Origin: Lysobacter enzymogenes
Lineage (GTDB): Bacteria; Pseudomonadota; Gammaproteobacteria; Xanthomonadales; Xanthomonadaceae
Assembly: GCF_023617245.1 (NCBI RefSeq)
Contig: NZ_CP067396.1
Span: 2,108,001 to 2,172,000, forward strand
Reading direction: 5' to 3'
Length of the DNA stretch: 64,000 nt
The translations under genes and the position numbers were made by a program. Below the pieces are notes generated by a model. That model had not been told where the DNA came from, ran no database searches, and saw only the letters and a program-made list of their open reading frames with translations. Positions 12,793 to 21,764 of this stretch are shown here, piece by piece (the stretch's first letter is position 1; each line of letters starts with the position of its first letter).

Positions 12793-13299
12793 TCAGTCGG
12801 GGCGCTGTTGGAAGTGGCGTTCCAGTTCCCGTCGGTACTGGCGGCGGTCGAACACGAACCGCAGCGGCGCGCCGGGCGGGAGCCAGGACGAGCCCGCATT
12901 CTCGCCCGGATCGGCCCCGGGCATGGGGCCATTATCGTCCTCGCGGGTCACTTGCCGCCAAACGACGTGATCGTCGTCAAGGTCCAGGAGGCAGGAAATC
13001 GTCCCGCAGTAGTCGCTGCCGCAGTGGCAGCGGTACAGCACCAGCCGGCCCGAGCCGAACGGGTTGTGCGCCGGCTGCAGCCCCAGGAACGCGGCGCGGC
13101 CGCGTTCGGCCAGCGCCGGCGGAGCGCGGGTGTCCAGGTCGGTGTCGGCGTTGCCGAGGTCGCGGGCGATGCCCAGCCAGTGCGCGAGCGGGCGCTCGTC
13201 GATGAAGATCTCGGCGGCTTCGGCGCGGTGTTCGGCGCCGTCGGCGGCATAGGCGAAGACGGTCCGGCCGATGCGCAGGCGCTGGACCGTCGCGGTCAC
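12793..13299 (-). CDS. Conserved hypothetical protein with CHCGxxxCG motif
   Basis: Protein of 168 residues, start GTG 13299, seven bases after lpxA and 32 bases before lpxB, so almost certainly cotranscribed. Its clearest feature is YRCHCGSDYCGTISCLL at about residues 88-104, a Cys-rich turn that could bind a metal or form disulfides, followed by an acidic Asp-run and a C-terminal RYD/RREL-like tail (FVFDRRQYRRELERHF). No signal peptide or membrane helix. I recall uncharacterised actinobacterial and proteobacterial proteins with the same CHCG...CG motif but know no function. Its place between two lipid A genes is unusual. Confidence 0.75.
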   Translation of the reverse strand: MTATVQRLRIGRTVFAYAADGAEHRAEAAEIFIDERPLAHWLGIARDLGNADTDLDTRAPPALAERGRAAFLGLQPAHNPFGSGRLVLYRCHCGSDYCGTISCLLDLDDDHVVWRQVTREDDNGPMPGADPGENAGSSWLPPGAPLRFVFDRRQYRRELERHFQQRPD

Positions 13300-13306
13300 C
13301 GTAGCC

Positions 13307-14089
13307 TCAGCGCAGCAGCGGCCGCTCGCCGTTGCCGATGAAATCCAGCAACGCGCGCACGTCGGCGCTGTCGGCGGCGAGCGCTTCGAGCTTGGCGCGC
13401 GCGTCTTCGAGCGAAGCGCCTGACATGAACACCGCGCGGTAGGCGCGCTTGATCGCGGCGATGCGCTCGGGCCCGAAGCCGCGGCGCTTGAGGCCTTCGG
13501 CGTTGATCCCGCGCGGGCGGCCGTAGCCGTCCTGGGCGACCATCAGGAACGGCGCCACGTCGCCGTTGACCAGCGCGCCCATGCCGATGAAGGCGTGCGC
13601 GCCGACCCGGCAGAACTGATGGATGCCGGCGAAGCCGCTCATGATCACGTGGTCTTCCACCACCACGTGGCCGGCGAGCGTGGAGTTGTTGGAGAACACG
13701 CAATCGTTGCCGACCTGGCAGTCGTGGGCGATGTGGGTGTAGGCCAGCAGCCAGTTGCGGTCGCCGATGCGGGTGACGCCGCCGCCGCTGCCGGTGCCGC
13801 GGTTGACGGTGACGAACTCGCGGAAGCTGTTGCCGTCGCCGATGACCAGCTCGGTGCGCTCGCCGGCGAACTTCTTGTCCTGCGGGTCGCCGCCGATCGC
13901 GCACTGGGCGTGGAAGCGGTTGTCGCGGCCGATCCGGGTCGGCCCCTGGACCACGCAGTGCGGACCGAACGCGGTGCCGGCGCCGACCTCGACGTCCGCG
14001 CCGATGTAGCAGAACGCGCCGACCACGACGCCGTCGCCGAGCTTCGCGGCGGGGTCGACGAAGGCGGTGGGGTGGATGGCGGCGCTCAT
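13307..14089 (-). CDS. lpxA: UDP-N-acetylglucosamine O-acyltransferase
   Basis: First enzyme of lipid A synthesis; transfers a 3-hydroxyacyl chain from ACP to the 3-OH of UDP-GlcNAc. The 260-residue product begins with IHPTAFVDPAAKLGDGVVVG and continues as hexapeptide repeats of a left-handed beta-helix. The catalytic His lies in AYTHIAHDCQVGND, and FCRVGAHAFIGMGALVNGDV and the helical C-terminal domain (GLKRRGFGPERIAAIKRAYR) follow. Length typical. Five bases separate it from fabZ. Confidence 0.97.
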   Translation of the reverse strand: MSAAIHPTAFVDPAAKLGDGVVVGAFCYIGADVEVGAGTAFGPHCVVQGPTRIGRDNRFHAQCAIGGDPQDKKFAGERTELVIGDGNSFREFVTVNRGTGSGGGVTRIGDRNWLLAYTHIAHDCQVGNDCVFSNNSTLAGHVVVEDHVIMSGFAGIHQFCRVGAHAFIGMGALVNGDVAPFLMVAQDGYGRPRGINAEGLKRRGFGPERIAAIKRAYRAVFMSGASLEDARAKLEALAADSADVRALLDFIGNGERPLLR

Positions 14090-14093
14090 CGGA

Positions 14094-14549
14094 TTATTCC
14101 TTGGCCTCGGCGCACATGATCTCGGCGCAGGCCACCACGTTGCCGTCGACGCGGGCGACGCCGTCGAACAGGGCCATGTTGCGGATCATGCGCTTGAGCG
14201 TGACTTCCAGTTCCAGGCGGTCGCCGGGCACGACCATGCGCGAGAACTTGGCCTTGTCGACCTTGACCAGGTAGAACGAGCGGCCGGCGGCGACGCCGCC
14301 GTGGGTGACCTGGGTCAGCAGGCCGCCGGCCTGGGCCAGCGCCTCGATCACCAGCACGCCGGGCATGACCGGGTTGCCGGGGAAGTGGCCGTTGAAGAAG
14401 GGCTCGTTGCAGCTCACGCCCTTGATGGCGAGCACGCGCTTGTTGGGTTCCAGTTCCAGCACGCGGTCGATCAGCAGGAACGGGTAGCGGTGCGGCAGCA
14501 GTTGCTGGATCGCCGGCACGTCGAGCGGGAGTTGCAGGGTCTGGCTCAT
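14094..14549 (-). CDS. fabZ: 3-hydroxyacyl-ACP dehydratase FabZ
   Basis: Dehydrates 3-hydroxyacyl-ACP in fatty-acid elongation, competing with LpxA for hydroxyacyl-ACP. The 151-residue hot-dog protein shows LLPHRYPFLLIDRVLE, the active-site His and Glu in NGHFPGNPVMPGVLVIEALA, and the expected YLVKVDKAKFSRMVVPGDRL strand. ATG 14549 is chosen because it gives the family length; the frame continues 39 codons upstream with unrelated sequence. Confidence 0.97.
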   Translation of the reverse strand: MSQTLQLPLDVPAIQQLLPHRYPFLLIDRVLELEPNKRVLAIKGVSCNEPFFNGHFPGNPVMPGVLVIEALAQAGGLLTQVTHGGVAAGRSFYLVKVDKAKFSRMVVPGDRLELEVTLKRMIRNMALFDGVARVDGNVVACAEIMCAEAKE

Positions 14550-14709
14550 CTTGTCTTTCGTCCTTTGACGCACGTCCTGTGCTCGCGGCCGCCGCGCCTG
14601 GCGGCCCTTGTGGTGTGACGCGGTTCCGTCATTGTCCCGCAGTTTCCGCGGCGGGTGTGGCGGCACCGTATGGAAGCGGCATCGTATGCGGGCGCGCGCC
14701 GCGCGCGGC

Positions 14710-15744
14710 TCAGGCCCCGTCGTCGCCGCTGCCGCTGCCGCTGCCGCGGGTGCGCCGGGCGATCGCGTCGAGCTGCTTGAAGCGCGCGGCGTTCTTGCGC
14801 CAGCTGCGGTTGTCCATCAGCGGGGTGCCGGAGGAGTACTCGCCCGGCTCGCGGATCGAGCTGGTGACCAGGCTCATCGCGGTGACGGTGACCTTGTCGC
14901 AGACTTCCAGGTGGCCGAGCACGCCGGCGCCGCCGCCGATCAGGCAGTAGCGGCCGATCTTGGCGCTGCCGGCCGCGGCCGAACAGCCGGCCATGGCGCT
15001 GTGCGCGCCGATGTGGACGTTGTGGCCGATCTGGATCTGGTTGTCGAGGCGCACGTCTTCCTCGAGCACGGTGTCCTCGATGGCGCCGCGGTCGATGCAG
15101 GTGTTGGCGCCGATCTCGCAGTCGTCGCCGATGCGGACCCCGCCGAGCTGCGGCACCTTGAGCCAGCGGCCGGCTTCCATCGCCAGGCCGAAGCCGTCGG
15201 CGCCGAGCACCGCGCCGGGATGGATCAGCACGCGTTGGCCCAGGCGCACCCGGGTCACCAGGGTCACCCGCGCGACCAACTCGCAGCCTTCGCCGACCGT
15301 GCAGTCCTCGCCGATCACGCAGCCCGGTCCGATCGTGGCGCCGGCTTCGACGCGGCTGCGCGCGCCGATGCTGACGAACGCGCCGACGTGCGCCGCCGGC
15401 GAGACCTCGGCGGAGGGATCGATCGCGGCGGACGCATGGATGCCCGGCGGCCGCTCGGGGCGGGGCTCGAACAAGGCGGAAATCTTGGCGAAGGCCGAGT
15501 AGGGATCGCGCGCGATCAGCGCGGTGCCGGCGTAGCCGGCGGCGTCCTGCTCGCGCATCACCACCACGCCGGCGGCGCTGGCGTCGAGTTGCGAGCGGTA
15601 TTTGGGGTTGGCCAGGAACGCCAACTGCGCCGGCCCGGCCTTGGCCAGGGTGCCGACGCCGCTCACGCGCGCCTCGCCGTCGCCGTGCAGGCCGAGCGCG
15701 AAACGCTCGGCCAGTTCGCGGGCGGTGTGGCCTGGGCTGTCCAC
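14710..15744 (-). CDS. lpxD: UDP-3-O-acylglucosamine N-acyltransferase
   Basis: Third step of lipid A synthesis: N-acylation of UDP-3-O-acyl-glucosamine. The 344-residue product has the uridine-binding N-terminal domain (LAFLANPKYRSQL), a long left-handed beta-helix of hexapeptide repeats and the catalytic His in QIQIGHNVHIGAHSAMAGC. C-terminal helices end in a Gly/Ser run (GSGSGSGDDGA). The only reasonable start is GTG 15744, 26 bases after bamA. There is no skp between bamA and lpxD, unlike E. coli. The following 160-bp gap to fabZ shows no gene. Confidence 0.95.
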   Translation of the reverse strand: MDSPGHTARELAERFALGLHGDGEARVSGVGTLAKAGPAQLAFLANPKYRSQLDASAAGVVVMREQDAAGYAGTALIARDPYSAFAKISALFEPRPERPPGIHASAAIDPSAEVSPAAHVGAFVSIGARSRVEAGATIGPGCVIGEDCTVGEGCELVARVTLVTRVRLGQRVLIHPGAVLGADGFGLAMEAGRWLKVPQLGGVRIGDDCEIGANTCIDRGAIEDTVLEEDVRLDNQIQIGHNVHIGAHSAMAGCSAAAGSAKIGRYCLIGGGAGVLGHLEVCDKVTVTAMSLVTSSIREPGEYSSGTPLMDNRSWRKNAARFKQLDAIARRTRGSGSGSGDDGA

Positions 15745-15770
15745 GGATGCGTGCGGCCGCGCGGCCGCGC

Positions 15771-18239
15771 TCAGAACGTGCCGCCGAAGGTGAACTGCAG
15801 GCGCTCGAGTTCGTCGCCGCGGCCGGTGGGCTTGCCGTTGACGTCGAGCACGTCGTCCTGCTTCTTGAACGGGAACGCGTAGCTGATCGAGATCGGGCCC
15901 ATCGGCGAACGCCACATCAGCGCGATGCCGGCCGAGGCGCGCAGCTCGCCCGCGTCGAAGGCGTCGTAGTCCTTGTACACGTTGCCGAAGTCCACGAACG
16001 CCGAGACGCGCGCGGCCGGGGTGTCGAGCAGGGTCGGGAAATACATTTCCAGCGAGCCGGTGGTCTTGAACGCGCCGCCCAGCGGCTGCGCGTAGCTGCC
16101 GTTGGTCGCCGCCTCGCGCGGGCCGAGGGTGTTGTCGGTGAAGCCGCGCACCGAGCGCACGCCGCCGGCGTAGAAGTTCTCGAAGAACGGCAGGCCGGTG
16201 GCGGTGATCGTCTCCGGCGGCAGCGGGCCGGTCGGGCCGTCGCGGTCGATGACGCGGCTGACGTCCTTGCCGTAGCTGTCGCCGTAGCCGACCTCGGCGC
16301 GGGTGTTGAGCACCAGGTGGCGCGACAGCGGCCAGAACTTGGAGAAGCTGTAGTTGAGCTTGTAGTACTCGGCGGTCGAGCCAGGCAGGGTCGCTTCCAG
16401 CCACAGGCGCTGCTGGGTGCCCGCGGTCGGGGTCAGCGCGTGGTTGAGGCTGTTGCGGCCCCAGCCCACCTGCGCGCGCCAGGCGTGGAAGGTGCGGTGG
16501 CCGAGCGCGTCGAGGTAGTCGACGATGCTGCGCGGGGTGTAGCCCTCGCCGGCGATGATCTCGTTGCTGTCGATGCCGACCAGGCCGGTGATCGAGTCGG
16601 TCTCGGTCAGCGGAATGCCGAGCACGACCTGCGCGGTGCCGTTGGTGGTCGAGTACTGCGCGGTGTTGAAGTCGGAGTAGTCGAGCTTGCGCCAGGACAG
16701 GTTGTAGCCCAGCGAGACGCCGTCGTCGGTGAAGTAGGGGTTGGTGTAGGAGAAGTCGAAGCGCTCCTGGTAGTAGCTGCGCTGCGCCTGCACCGACACG
16801 CGGTTGCCGCTGCCGAGGAAGTTGTTCTGCGAAAGCTGGATCTGCGTGGTCAGCTTGCCGAGCTGCGAGTAGCCCAGGCCGAACACGAAGCTGCCCGAAG
16901 TGGTTTCCTTGAGGTTGTAGACCACGTCGACCTGGTCGCTGCTGCCCGGCACGGGCTTGCTTTCCACGTCCACGGTCTCGAAGTAGCCCAGGCCCTGCAG
17001 GCGGATCTTGGAGCGGTCGATCGCCGCCTGCGAGTACCAGGTGCCTTCGAACTGGCGCATCTCGCGGCGCAGGACCTCGTCGCCGGTGCGGGTGTTGCCC
17101 TTGAACACGATCCGGCGCACGTTGACGCGCGGGCCCGGCACCACCTGCATGTTGATGCCGACGGTCTTGTTCTCGCGGTTGATGTCCGGGATCGGATTGA
17201 CCTGGGCGAAGGCGTAGCCGACGTTGCCCAGGGTCGCGGTGATCGCGTCGGAGCTGATCTCCAGCAGGCGCCGCGAGAAGATCTGCTCGGGCTTGACGAT
17301 GACCAGCTTCTCGATGTCTTCCTTCGGCAGCACGGTGTCGCCGGTGACCTGCACGCTGGCGATCTTGTACTGGTCGCCCTCGCTGATGCCGGCGGTGAGG
17401 AACATGTCCTGCCGGTTCGGGCTGATCGCGACCTGGGTCGAGTCGATGCTGAAGTCGACGTAGCCGCGGTCGAGGTAGAAGGAGTTGAGCTTTTCCAGGT
17501 CGCCGGACAGCTTCTCGCGCGAGTACTGGTCGTCGCGGCGGTACCAGCTCAGCCAGTTGTGCTCGCGCGATTCCCAGGCGTTGAGGATGTCCTTCTGCTC
17601 GAACTTGTCGTTGCCGATCAGGTTGATGTGGCGGATCTTCGCCGCCTTGCCTTCCTTGACGTTGATCGTGATGTCGACGCGGTTGCGGTCCAGGCGCGAC
17701 ACGGTCGGGGTGATCTCGACGTTGTACTTGCCGCGGTTGTTGTACTGGCGCGCGAGATCCTGGGTGACCTTGTCCAGGGCCAGGCGGTCGAAGGTCTCGC
17801 CTTCGGCGAGGCCGATCTCCTTCAGGCCCTTGAGCAGGTCGTCGGACTTGATGTCCTTGTTGCCGGTCAGGGTCAGCTTGTTGATCGCCGGACGCTCGGT
17901 CACGGTGACCACCAGGATGCTGCCCTGGCGGTCGAGCTGCACGTCCTCGAAGAAGCCGGTCTTGTACAGCGCGCGGATCGCGTCGCCGGCCTTGGCGCTG
18001 TCCATGGTGTCGCCGCGCTCGACCGGCAGGTAGGTGAACACCGTACCGGCGGAAATGCGCTGCAGGCCGTCGATGCGGATGTCGCTGACGGTGAACGAGC
18101 CCGGCGCCGGGGTCTTGGCGCCGCCTCCCAGCGCGAACGGATCGGCGGACTGCGCCATCGCGGGAATCGCCGGGGCCGAGGTCATTGCCGTGGCAAGGGC
18201 GAGGGCCAGCAGGCGGCGATTAGGGGTTCGCGTCATCAT
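15771..18239 (-). CDS. bamA: Outer-membrane protein assembly factor BamA
   Basis: Core of the BAM complex that folds beta-barrels into the outer membrane. The 822-residue precursor has a signal peptide (MTRTPNRRLLALALATAM to AMAQS), five POTRA domains (first about FTVSDIRIDGLQRISAGTVF), a 16-strand Omp85 barrel with the substrate-exit segment RGFTDNTLGPR (VRGF motif) and a C-terminal strand ending in Phe (FTFGGTF). Two adjacent ATGs (18239, 18236) are possible starts. It follows rseP by about 100 bp and precedes lpxD. Confidence 0.97.
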   Translation of the reverse strand: MMTRTPNRRLLALALATAMTSAPAIPAMAQSADPFALGGGAKTPAPGSFTVSDIRIDGLQRISAGTVFTYLPVERGDTMDSAKAGDAIRALYKTGFFEDVQLDRQGSILVVTVTERPAINKLTLTGNKDIKSDDLLKGLKEIGLAEGETFDRLALDKVTQDLARQYNNRGKYNVEITPTVSRLDRNRVDITINVKEGKAAKIRHINLIGNDKFEQKDILNAWESREHNWLSWYRRDDQYSREKLSGDLEKLNSFYLDRGYVDFSIDSTQVAISPNRQDMFLTAGISEGDQYKIASVQVTGDTVLPKEDIEKLVIVKPEQIFSRRLLEISSDAITATLGNVGYAFAQVNPIPDINRENKTVGINMQVVPGPRVNVRRIVFKGNTRTGDEVLRREMRQFEGTWYSQAAIDRSKIRLQGLGYFETVDVESKPVPGSSDQVDVVYNLKETTSGSFVFGLGYSQLGKLTTQIQLSQNNFLGSGNRVSVQAQRSYYQERFDFSYTNPYFTDDGVSLGYNLSWRKLDYSDFNTAQYSTTNGTAQVVLGIPLTETDSITGLVGIDSNEIIAGEGYTPRSIVDYLDALGHRTFHAWRAQVGWGRNSLNHALTPTAGTQQRLWLEATLPGSTAEYYKLNYSFSKFWPLSRHLVLNTRAEVGYGDSYGKDVSRVIDRDGPTGPLPPETITATGLPFFENFYAGGVRSVRGFTDNTLGPREAATNGSYAQPLGGAFKTTGSLEMYFPTLLDTPAARVSAFVDFGNVYKDYDAFDAGELRASAGIALMWRSPMGPISISYAFPFKKQDDVLDVNGKPTGRGDELERLQFTFGGTF

Positions 18240-18342
18240 TACGTCCGTTGGGGGTCTGGTCTGCAGCGCAGCGGCGCGGGCAGGGGGCTGAAGCGGCTGG
18301 TGGGTCGGGGCGATAGCGTTGGAGCGAGCGTCAGGCCGGCAT

Positions 18343-19704
18343 TCAGCGCACCAGGTTGTTCAAGATGTCGTTGTAGAAGGCCAGGCCCATCAGGCTCGCG
18401 ATCAGCGCCAGGCCGACGAAATGCCCGGCCGCCATCACGCGTTCGCTGACTGGGCTGCCTTTGACAAGCTCGATAAGGTAATACAGCAGGTGTCCGCCGT
18501 CCAAGATCGGGATCGGCAGCAGATTCAGGATGCCCAGGCTCAGCGACAGCATCGCCAGCAGTTGCAGGTACCAGGCCGGGCCGTTGCTGGCGTAGGCGTT
18601 GGCGGCGCGGCCGATGGTGACCGGGCCGGCCACGGTGTTCTGCAGCGAGACCCGGCCGGTGAAGGCGCGGCCGATCATCGCGAACAGCTCGCCGGCCTGG
18701 TGCCAGCCTTCGCGGAAGGCGGCCGGCACGGCCGCGACCGGGTCGTAGCGCAGCACCGCGTCGCGCTGCGGCGGCGTCGGGGCGGCGACGGCCACGCCGA
18801 GGCCCCAGAACGTCTCGCCGTCGTCGCGCTTCATCTGCCGCGGCTGGATTTCCAGTGCCAGGCGGTCGCCGTTGCGCAGCACCTCGATCATCGCCTTGCC
18901 GCCGCGCTCGCCGAGCTTGGCGACCGCCGCCGGCAGGTCGTTCCAGCTGGCGATGGGGTCGCCGTCCAGGGCGGTGATGCGGTCGCCCTCGGCCAGCACG
19001 CGCCAGGCGGCGCTGTCGGGTTCGACCCGGCCGACCAGGGCCGGGATCAGCTCGTGGCGCCCGCCCAGGCCGATCACCTGGACCACGCGGCGCTCGTCGA
19101 AGCCGGCCGGCAGCTGGGACAGGCGCAGGGTGCGGGTCTGCTGGCTGCCGTTCTGCGCGCGCACCTTGACCGCGACGTCCTCGCGGTCGAGCGCGTGCGG
19201 GATCAGCGCCATCTGCACCTCGCTCCAGGTCGGCGTGGCGCGCTCGCCGATGGCCTCGACGGTGTCGCCGCGGCGCAGCCCGGCCTCGGCGGCGATGCCG
19301 GCGCTGGAGCCGACCACCGGGGCGAAATCCGGCCGGCCGATCACGAACATGCCCCACAGGAAGGCCACGCACAGGATCAGGTTGGCGGCCGGGCCGGCGA
19401 ACACGATCGCGATGCGCTGCCACACCGGCTTGCGGTTGAAGGCATGCGGCTTGAGCGCCTCGCCGATCTCGTACTCGCGCTCGTCGAGCATCTTGACGTA
19501 GCCGCCGAGCGGGATGCGGCCGATCGCGTATTCGGTGCCGTCCTTGCCGACCCGCATCCACAGCGGCTTGCCGAAGCCGATGGAGAAGCGCAGCACCTTG
19601 ACCCCGCAGCGGCGGGCGACCCAGAAATGGCCGAACTCGTGGAAGGTCACCAGCAGGCCGATGCTGATGATCAGCCACCACAGGGAGCCCAGGATTTCGC
19701 TCAT
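18343..19704 (-). CDS. rseP: Site-2 protease RseP
   Basis: Inner-membrane zinc metalloprotease that cleaves the anti-sigma factor RseA-type substrates to release the envelope-stress sigma factor. The 453-residue product has HEFGH at residues 22-26, four transmembrane helices, two periplasmic PDZ domains (around AGLRRGDTVEAIGER and WRVLAEGDRITALDGDPI) and the second active-site motif NLLPIPILDGGHLLYY near the C terminus. ATG 19704 matches the E. coli N terminus; it is seven bases from dxr. Confidence 0.97.
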   Translation of the reverse strand: MSEILGSLWWLIISIGLLVTFHEFGHFWVARRCGVKVLRFSIGFGKPLWMRVGKDGTEYAIGRIPLGGYVKMLDEREYEIGEALKPHAFNRKPVWQRIAIVFAGPAANLILCVAFLWGMFVIGRPDFAPVVGSSAGIAAEAGLRRGDTVEAIGERATPTWSEVQMALIPHALDREDVAVKVRAQNGSQQTRTLRLSQLPAGFDERRVVQVIGLGGRHELIPALVGRVEPDSAAWRVLAEGDRITALDGDPIASWNDLPAAVAKLGERGGKAMIEVLRNGDRLALEIQPRQMKRDDGETFWGLGVAVAAPTPPQRDAVLRYDPVAAVPAAFREGWHQAGELFAMIGRAFTGRVSLQNTVAGPVTIGRAANAYASNGPAWYLQLLAMLSLSLGILNLLPIPILDGGHLLYYLIELVKGSPVSERVMAAGHFVGLALIASLMGLAFYNDILNNLVR

Positions 19705-19711
19705 GGCCGCG

Positions 19712-20905
19712 TCAGGCTCGCAAGGTTCGGGCAGCGTGGCCGATCGCCTGCTCGGCGTGGCGGCGGGCCTGGGCATCGGCCTCGCGCAGCGCCGCCAGCG
19801 AGCTGGCCGGGGTGGGCGGGAGCGCGGCGAGGGTGTCCTCGACCAGCGCGGGTATCGCTAGGAAACCCACACGGCGCTGAAGAAAGGCTGAAACCGCCAC
19901 TTCGTTGGCGGCGTTGAGCGTGGCCGGTGCGGTGCCGCCGGCGGCCAGGGCCTGGAAGGCCAGGCGCAGGCACGGGAAGGCGTCCAGGTCGGGGCGCTCG
20001 AATTCGAGCTTGCCGTGGGCCAGCAGGTCCAGCCCGGACACGCCCGATTCGATCCGCTGAGGCCAACCGAAGCCGACCGCCAGCGAGGTGCGCATGTCCG
20101 GCAGGCCGAGCTGGGCCAGGGTCGAGCCGTCGACGAATTCGACCAGCGAATGGACCAGGCTCTGCGGGTGCACCAGCACCTCGATGGGCAGGCCCGGGCG
20201 GCCGAACAGGTGGTGGGCCTCGATCACCTCCAGGCCCTTGTTCATCAGCGTGGCCGAGTCGACCGAGATCTTCGGCCCCATCGACCACTTCGGGTGGGCG
20301 ACGGCCTGCTCGGGGGTGACTTCGCCCAGGTCCGAACGTGTACGCCCGCGGAACGGCCCGCCCGAGGCGGTCAGCAGGATGCGCTTGAGCCCGGCGTGGG
20401 CGTGGGCGTCGGGCAGGCACTGGAAGATCGCGTTGTGCTCGCTGTCGATCGGCACGATGGTCGCGCCGGCCTCGTGCGCGGCGCGCATCAGCAGTTCGCC
20501 GGCCAGCACCAGCGATTCCTTGTTGGCGAGCAGCAGGCGCTTGCCGGCGCGGGCCGCGGCCAGGGTCGAATCCAGCCCGGCGGCGCCGACGATGGCCGCG
20601 ACCACGGTGTCGCAGGCGTCCGAGCCGGCCAGCTCGACCAGGGCCTGGTCGCCGCAATGGGCCTGGACGGCCAGGCCGCGCGCGCGCAGGCCGTCGCGCA
20701 GCGGCTCGAAACCGGCCGGATCGGCGATCACCGCATGTTCGGGGCGATGGCGCTCGCACAGCGCCAGCAGCGCCTCGACCTTGCCGCCGGCGGCGAGCAC
20801 GGTGGCGCGCAGCGCCTGCGGATGGCGGGCGATCACGTCCAGCGCCGAGGCGCCGATGGAACCGGTGGCGCCAAGCACGGCGACCTTGCGCGGGGGCAGC
20901 GTCAT
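19712..20905 (-). CDS. dxr: 1-deoxy-D-xylulose 5-phosphate reductoisomerase
   Basis: Makes MEP from DXP with NADPH, the committed step of the non-mevalonate isoprenoid route that feeds UppS next door. The 397-residue product has the Rossmann motif GATGSIGASALDVIARHP, the NKESLVLAGELLM loop, the metal-binding DSEHNAIFQCL and SGGPFRG, and the HPKWSMGPKISVDSATLMNK region. Four bases separate it from cdsA. Confidence 0.97.
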   Translation of the reverse strand: MTLPPRKVAVLGATGSIGASALDVIARHPQALRATVLAAGGKVEALLALCERHRPEHAVIADPAGFEPLRDGLRARGLAVQAHCGDQALVELAGSDACDTVVAAIVGAAGLDSTLAAARAGKRLLLANKESLVLAGELLMRAAHEAGATIVPIDSEHNAIFQCLPDAHAHAGLKRILLTASGGPFRGRTRSDLGEVTPEQAVAHPKWSMGPKISVDSATLMNKGLEVIEAHHLFGRPGLPIEVLVHPQSLVHSLVEFVDGSTLAQLGLPDMRTSLAVGFGWPQRIESGVSGLDLLAHGKLEFERPDLDAFPCLRLAFQALAAGGTAPATLNAANEVAVSAFLQRRVGFLAIPALVEDTLAALPPTPASSLAALREADAQARRHAEQAIGHAARTLRA

Positions 20906-20909
20906 CGGC

Positions 20910-21764
20910 TCAGAACCCGAAGATCGCCTTGCCCAGCGCGAACGCCGGCAGCGCGGCGAGCACGCCGTCGATGCGGTCGAGCACGCCGCCGTGGCCCGGA
21001 ATCAGGTGGCCGGAATCCTTGACCCCGACATGGCGCTTGAGCAGGCTCTCGAACAGGTCGCCGACCACCGAGAACAGCACCGCGACCAGCGACACCAGCG
21101 CCACCCACGGCAGCTGCGCGGCGGTCGCGCCGGCCAGCAGCGACAGGCCGACGCCGACCGCGACGCCGGCCACGGCGCCGCCGATCAGGCCTTCGACGGT
21201 CTTGTTCGGGCTGACCCGCGGGGCCAGCTTGAGCATGCCGAACTTGCGCCCGGCGAAATACGCGCCCGAGTCGGCCGCCCACACCACCGCCAGCGCGGTC
21301 AGCAGCCACCAGTGGCCGTTGCCGCCTTCGGCGTGGATCCAGGTCAGCGCGCACCAGGCCGGGATCACGCTCAGCGCGGCCGCGGCCAGCTTGAACATGC
21401 GCGCGTAGGTGCGGTGGTCGCTGGCGAAGTTGAAGCGCTGCAGCCACAGCAGGGCCAGCAGCCACCAGATCACCCCGACCAGCGAGGCGATCTTGAACAG
21501 CACCATCGACGGCGGCTGGGCCGGATCGCCGGCGCCGCCGCCGCGCGAGGCCCACACCAGCGCCACCATCAGCGCCATGTGCACCACCAGCAGCACGGTG
21601 CGCGAGAGGGTGTCCTCGATCTCGGCCAGGTCGAACCACTCCCACAGCCCGGCCAGGAACACCACCGCGGCCGCCGCGATCAGCCACGGGGTCGGCAGCA
21701 GCAGGATCGCGGCGATCGCCACAGGGGCCATGACCAGCGCGGCAATCAGGCGGGTTTTGGTCAT
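20910..21764 (-). CDS. cdsA: Phosphatidate cytidylyltransferase
   Basis: Integral inner-membrane enzyme forming CDP-diacylglycerol from phosphatidic acid and CTP. The 284-residue product has about eight hydrophobic helices and the family signature near the C terminus: VSPNKTVEGLIGG, then LFESLLKRHVGVKDSGHLIP and GHGGVLDRIDG. Starts with ATG 21764, overlapping the uppS stop (ATGA), so translation is coupled. Confidence 0.96.
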   Translation of the reverse strand: MTKTRLIAALVMAPVAIAAILLLPTPWLIAAAAVVFLAGLWEWFDLAEIEDTLSRTVLLVVHMALMVALVWASRGGGAGDPAQPPSMVLFKIASLVGVIWWLLALLWLQRFNFASDHRTYARMFKLAAAALSVIPAWCALTWIHAEGGNGHWWLLTALAVVWAADSGAYFAGRKFGMLKLAPRVSPNKTVEGLIGGAVAGVAVGVGLSLLAGATAAQLPWVALVSLVAVLFSVVGDLFESLLKRHVGVKDSGHLIPGHGGVLDRIDGVLAALPAFALGKAIFGF

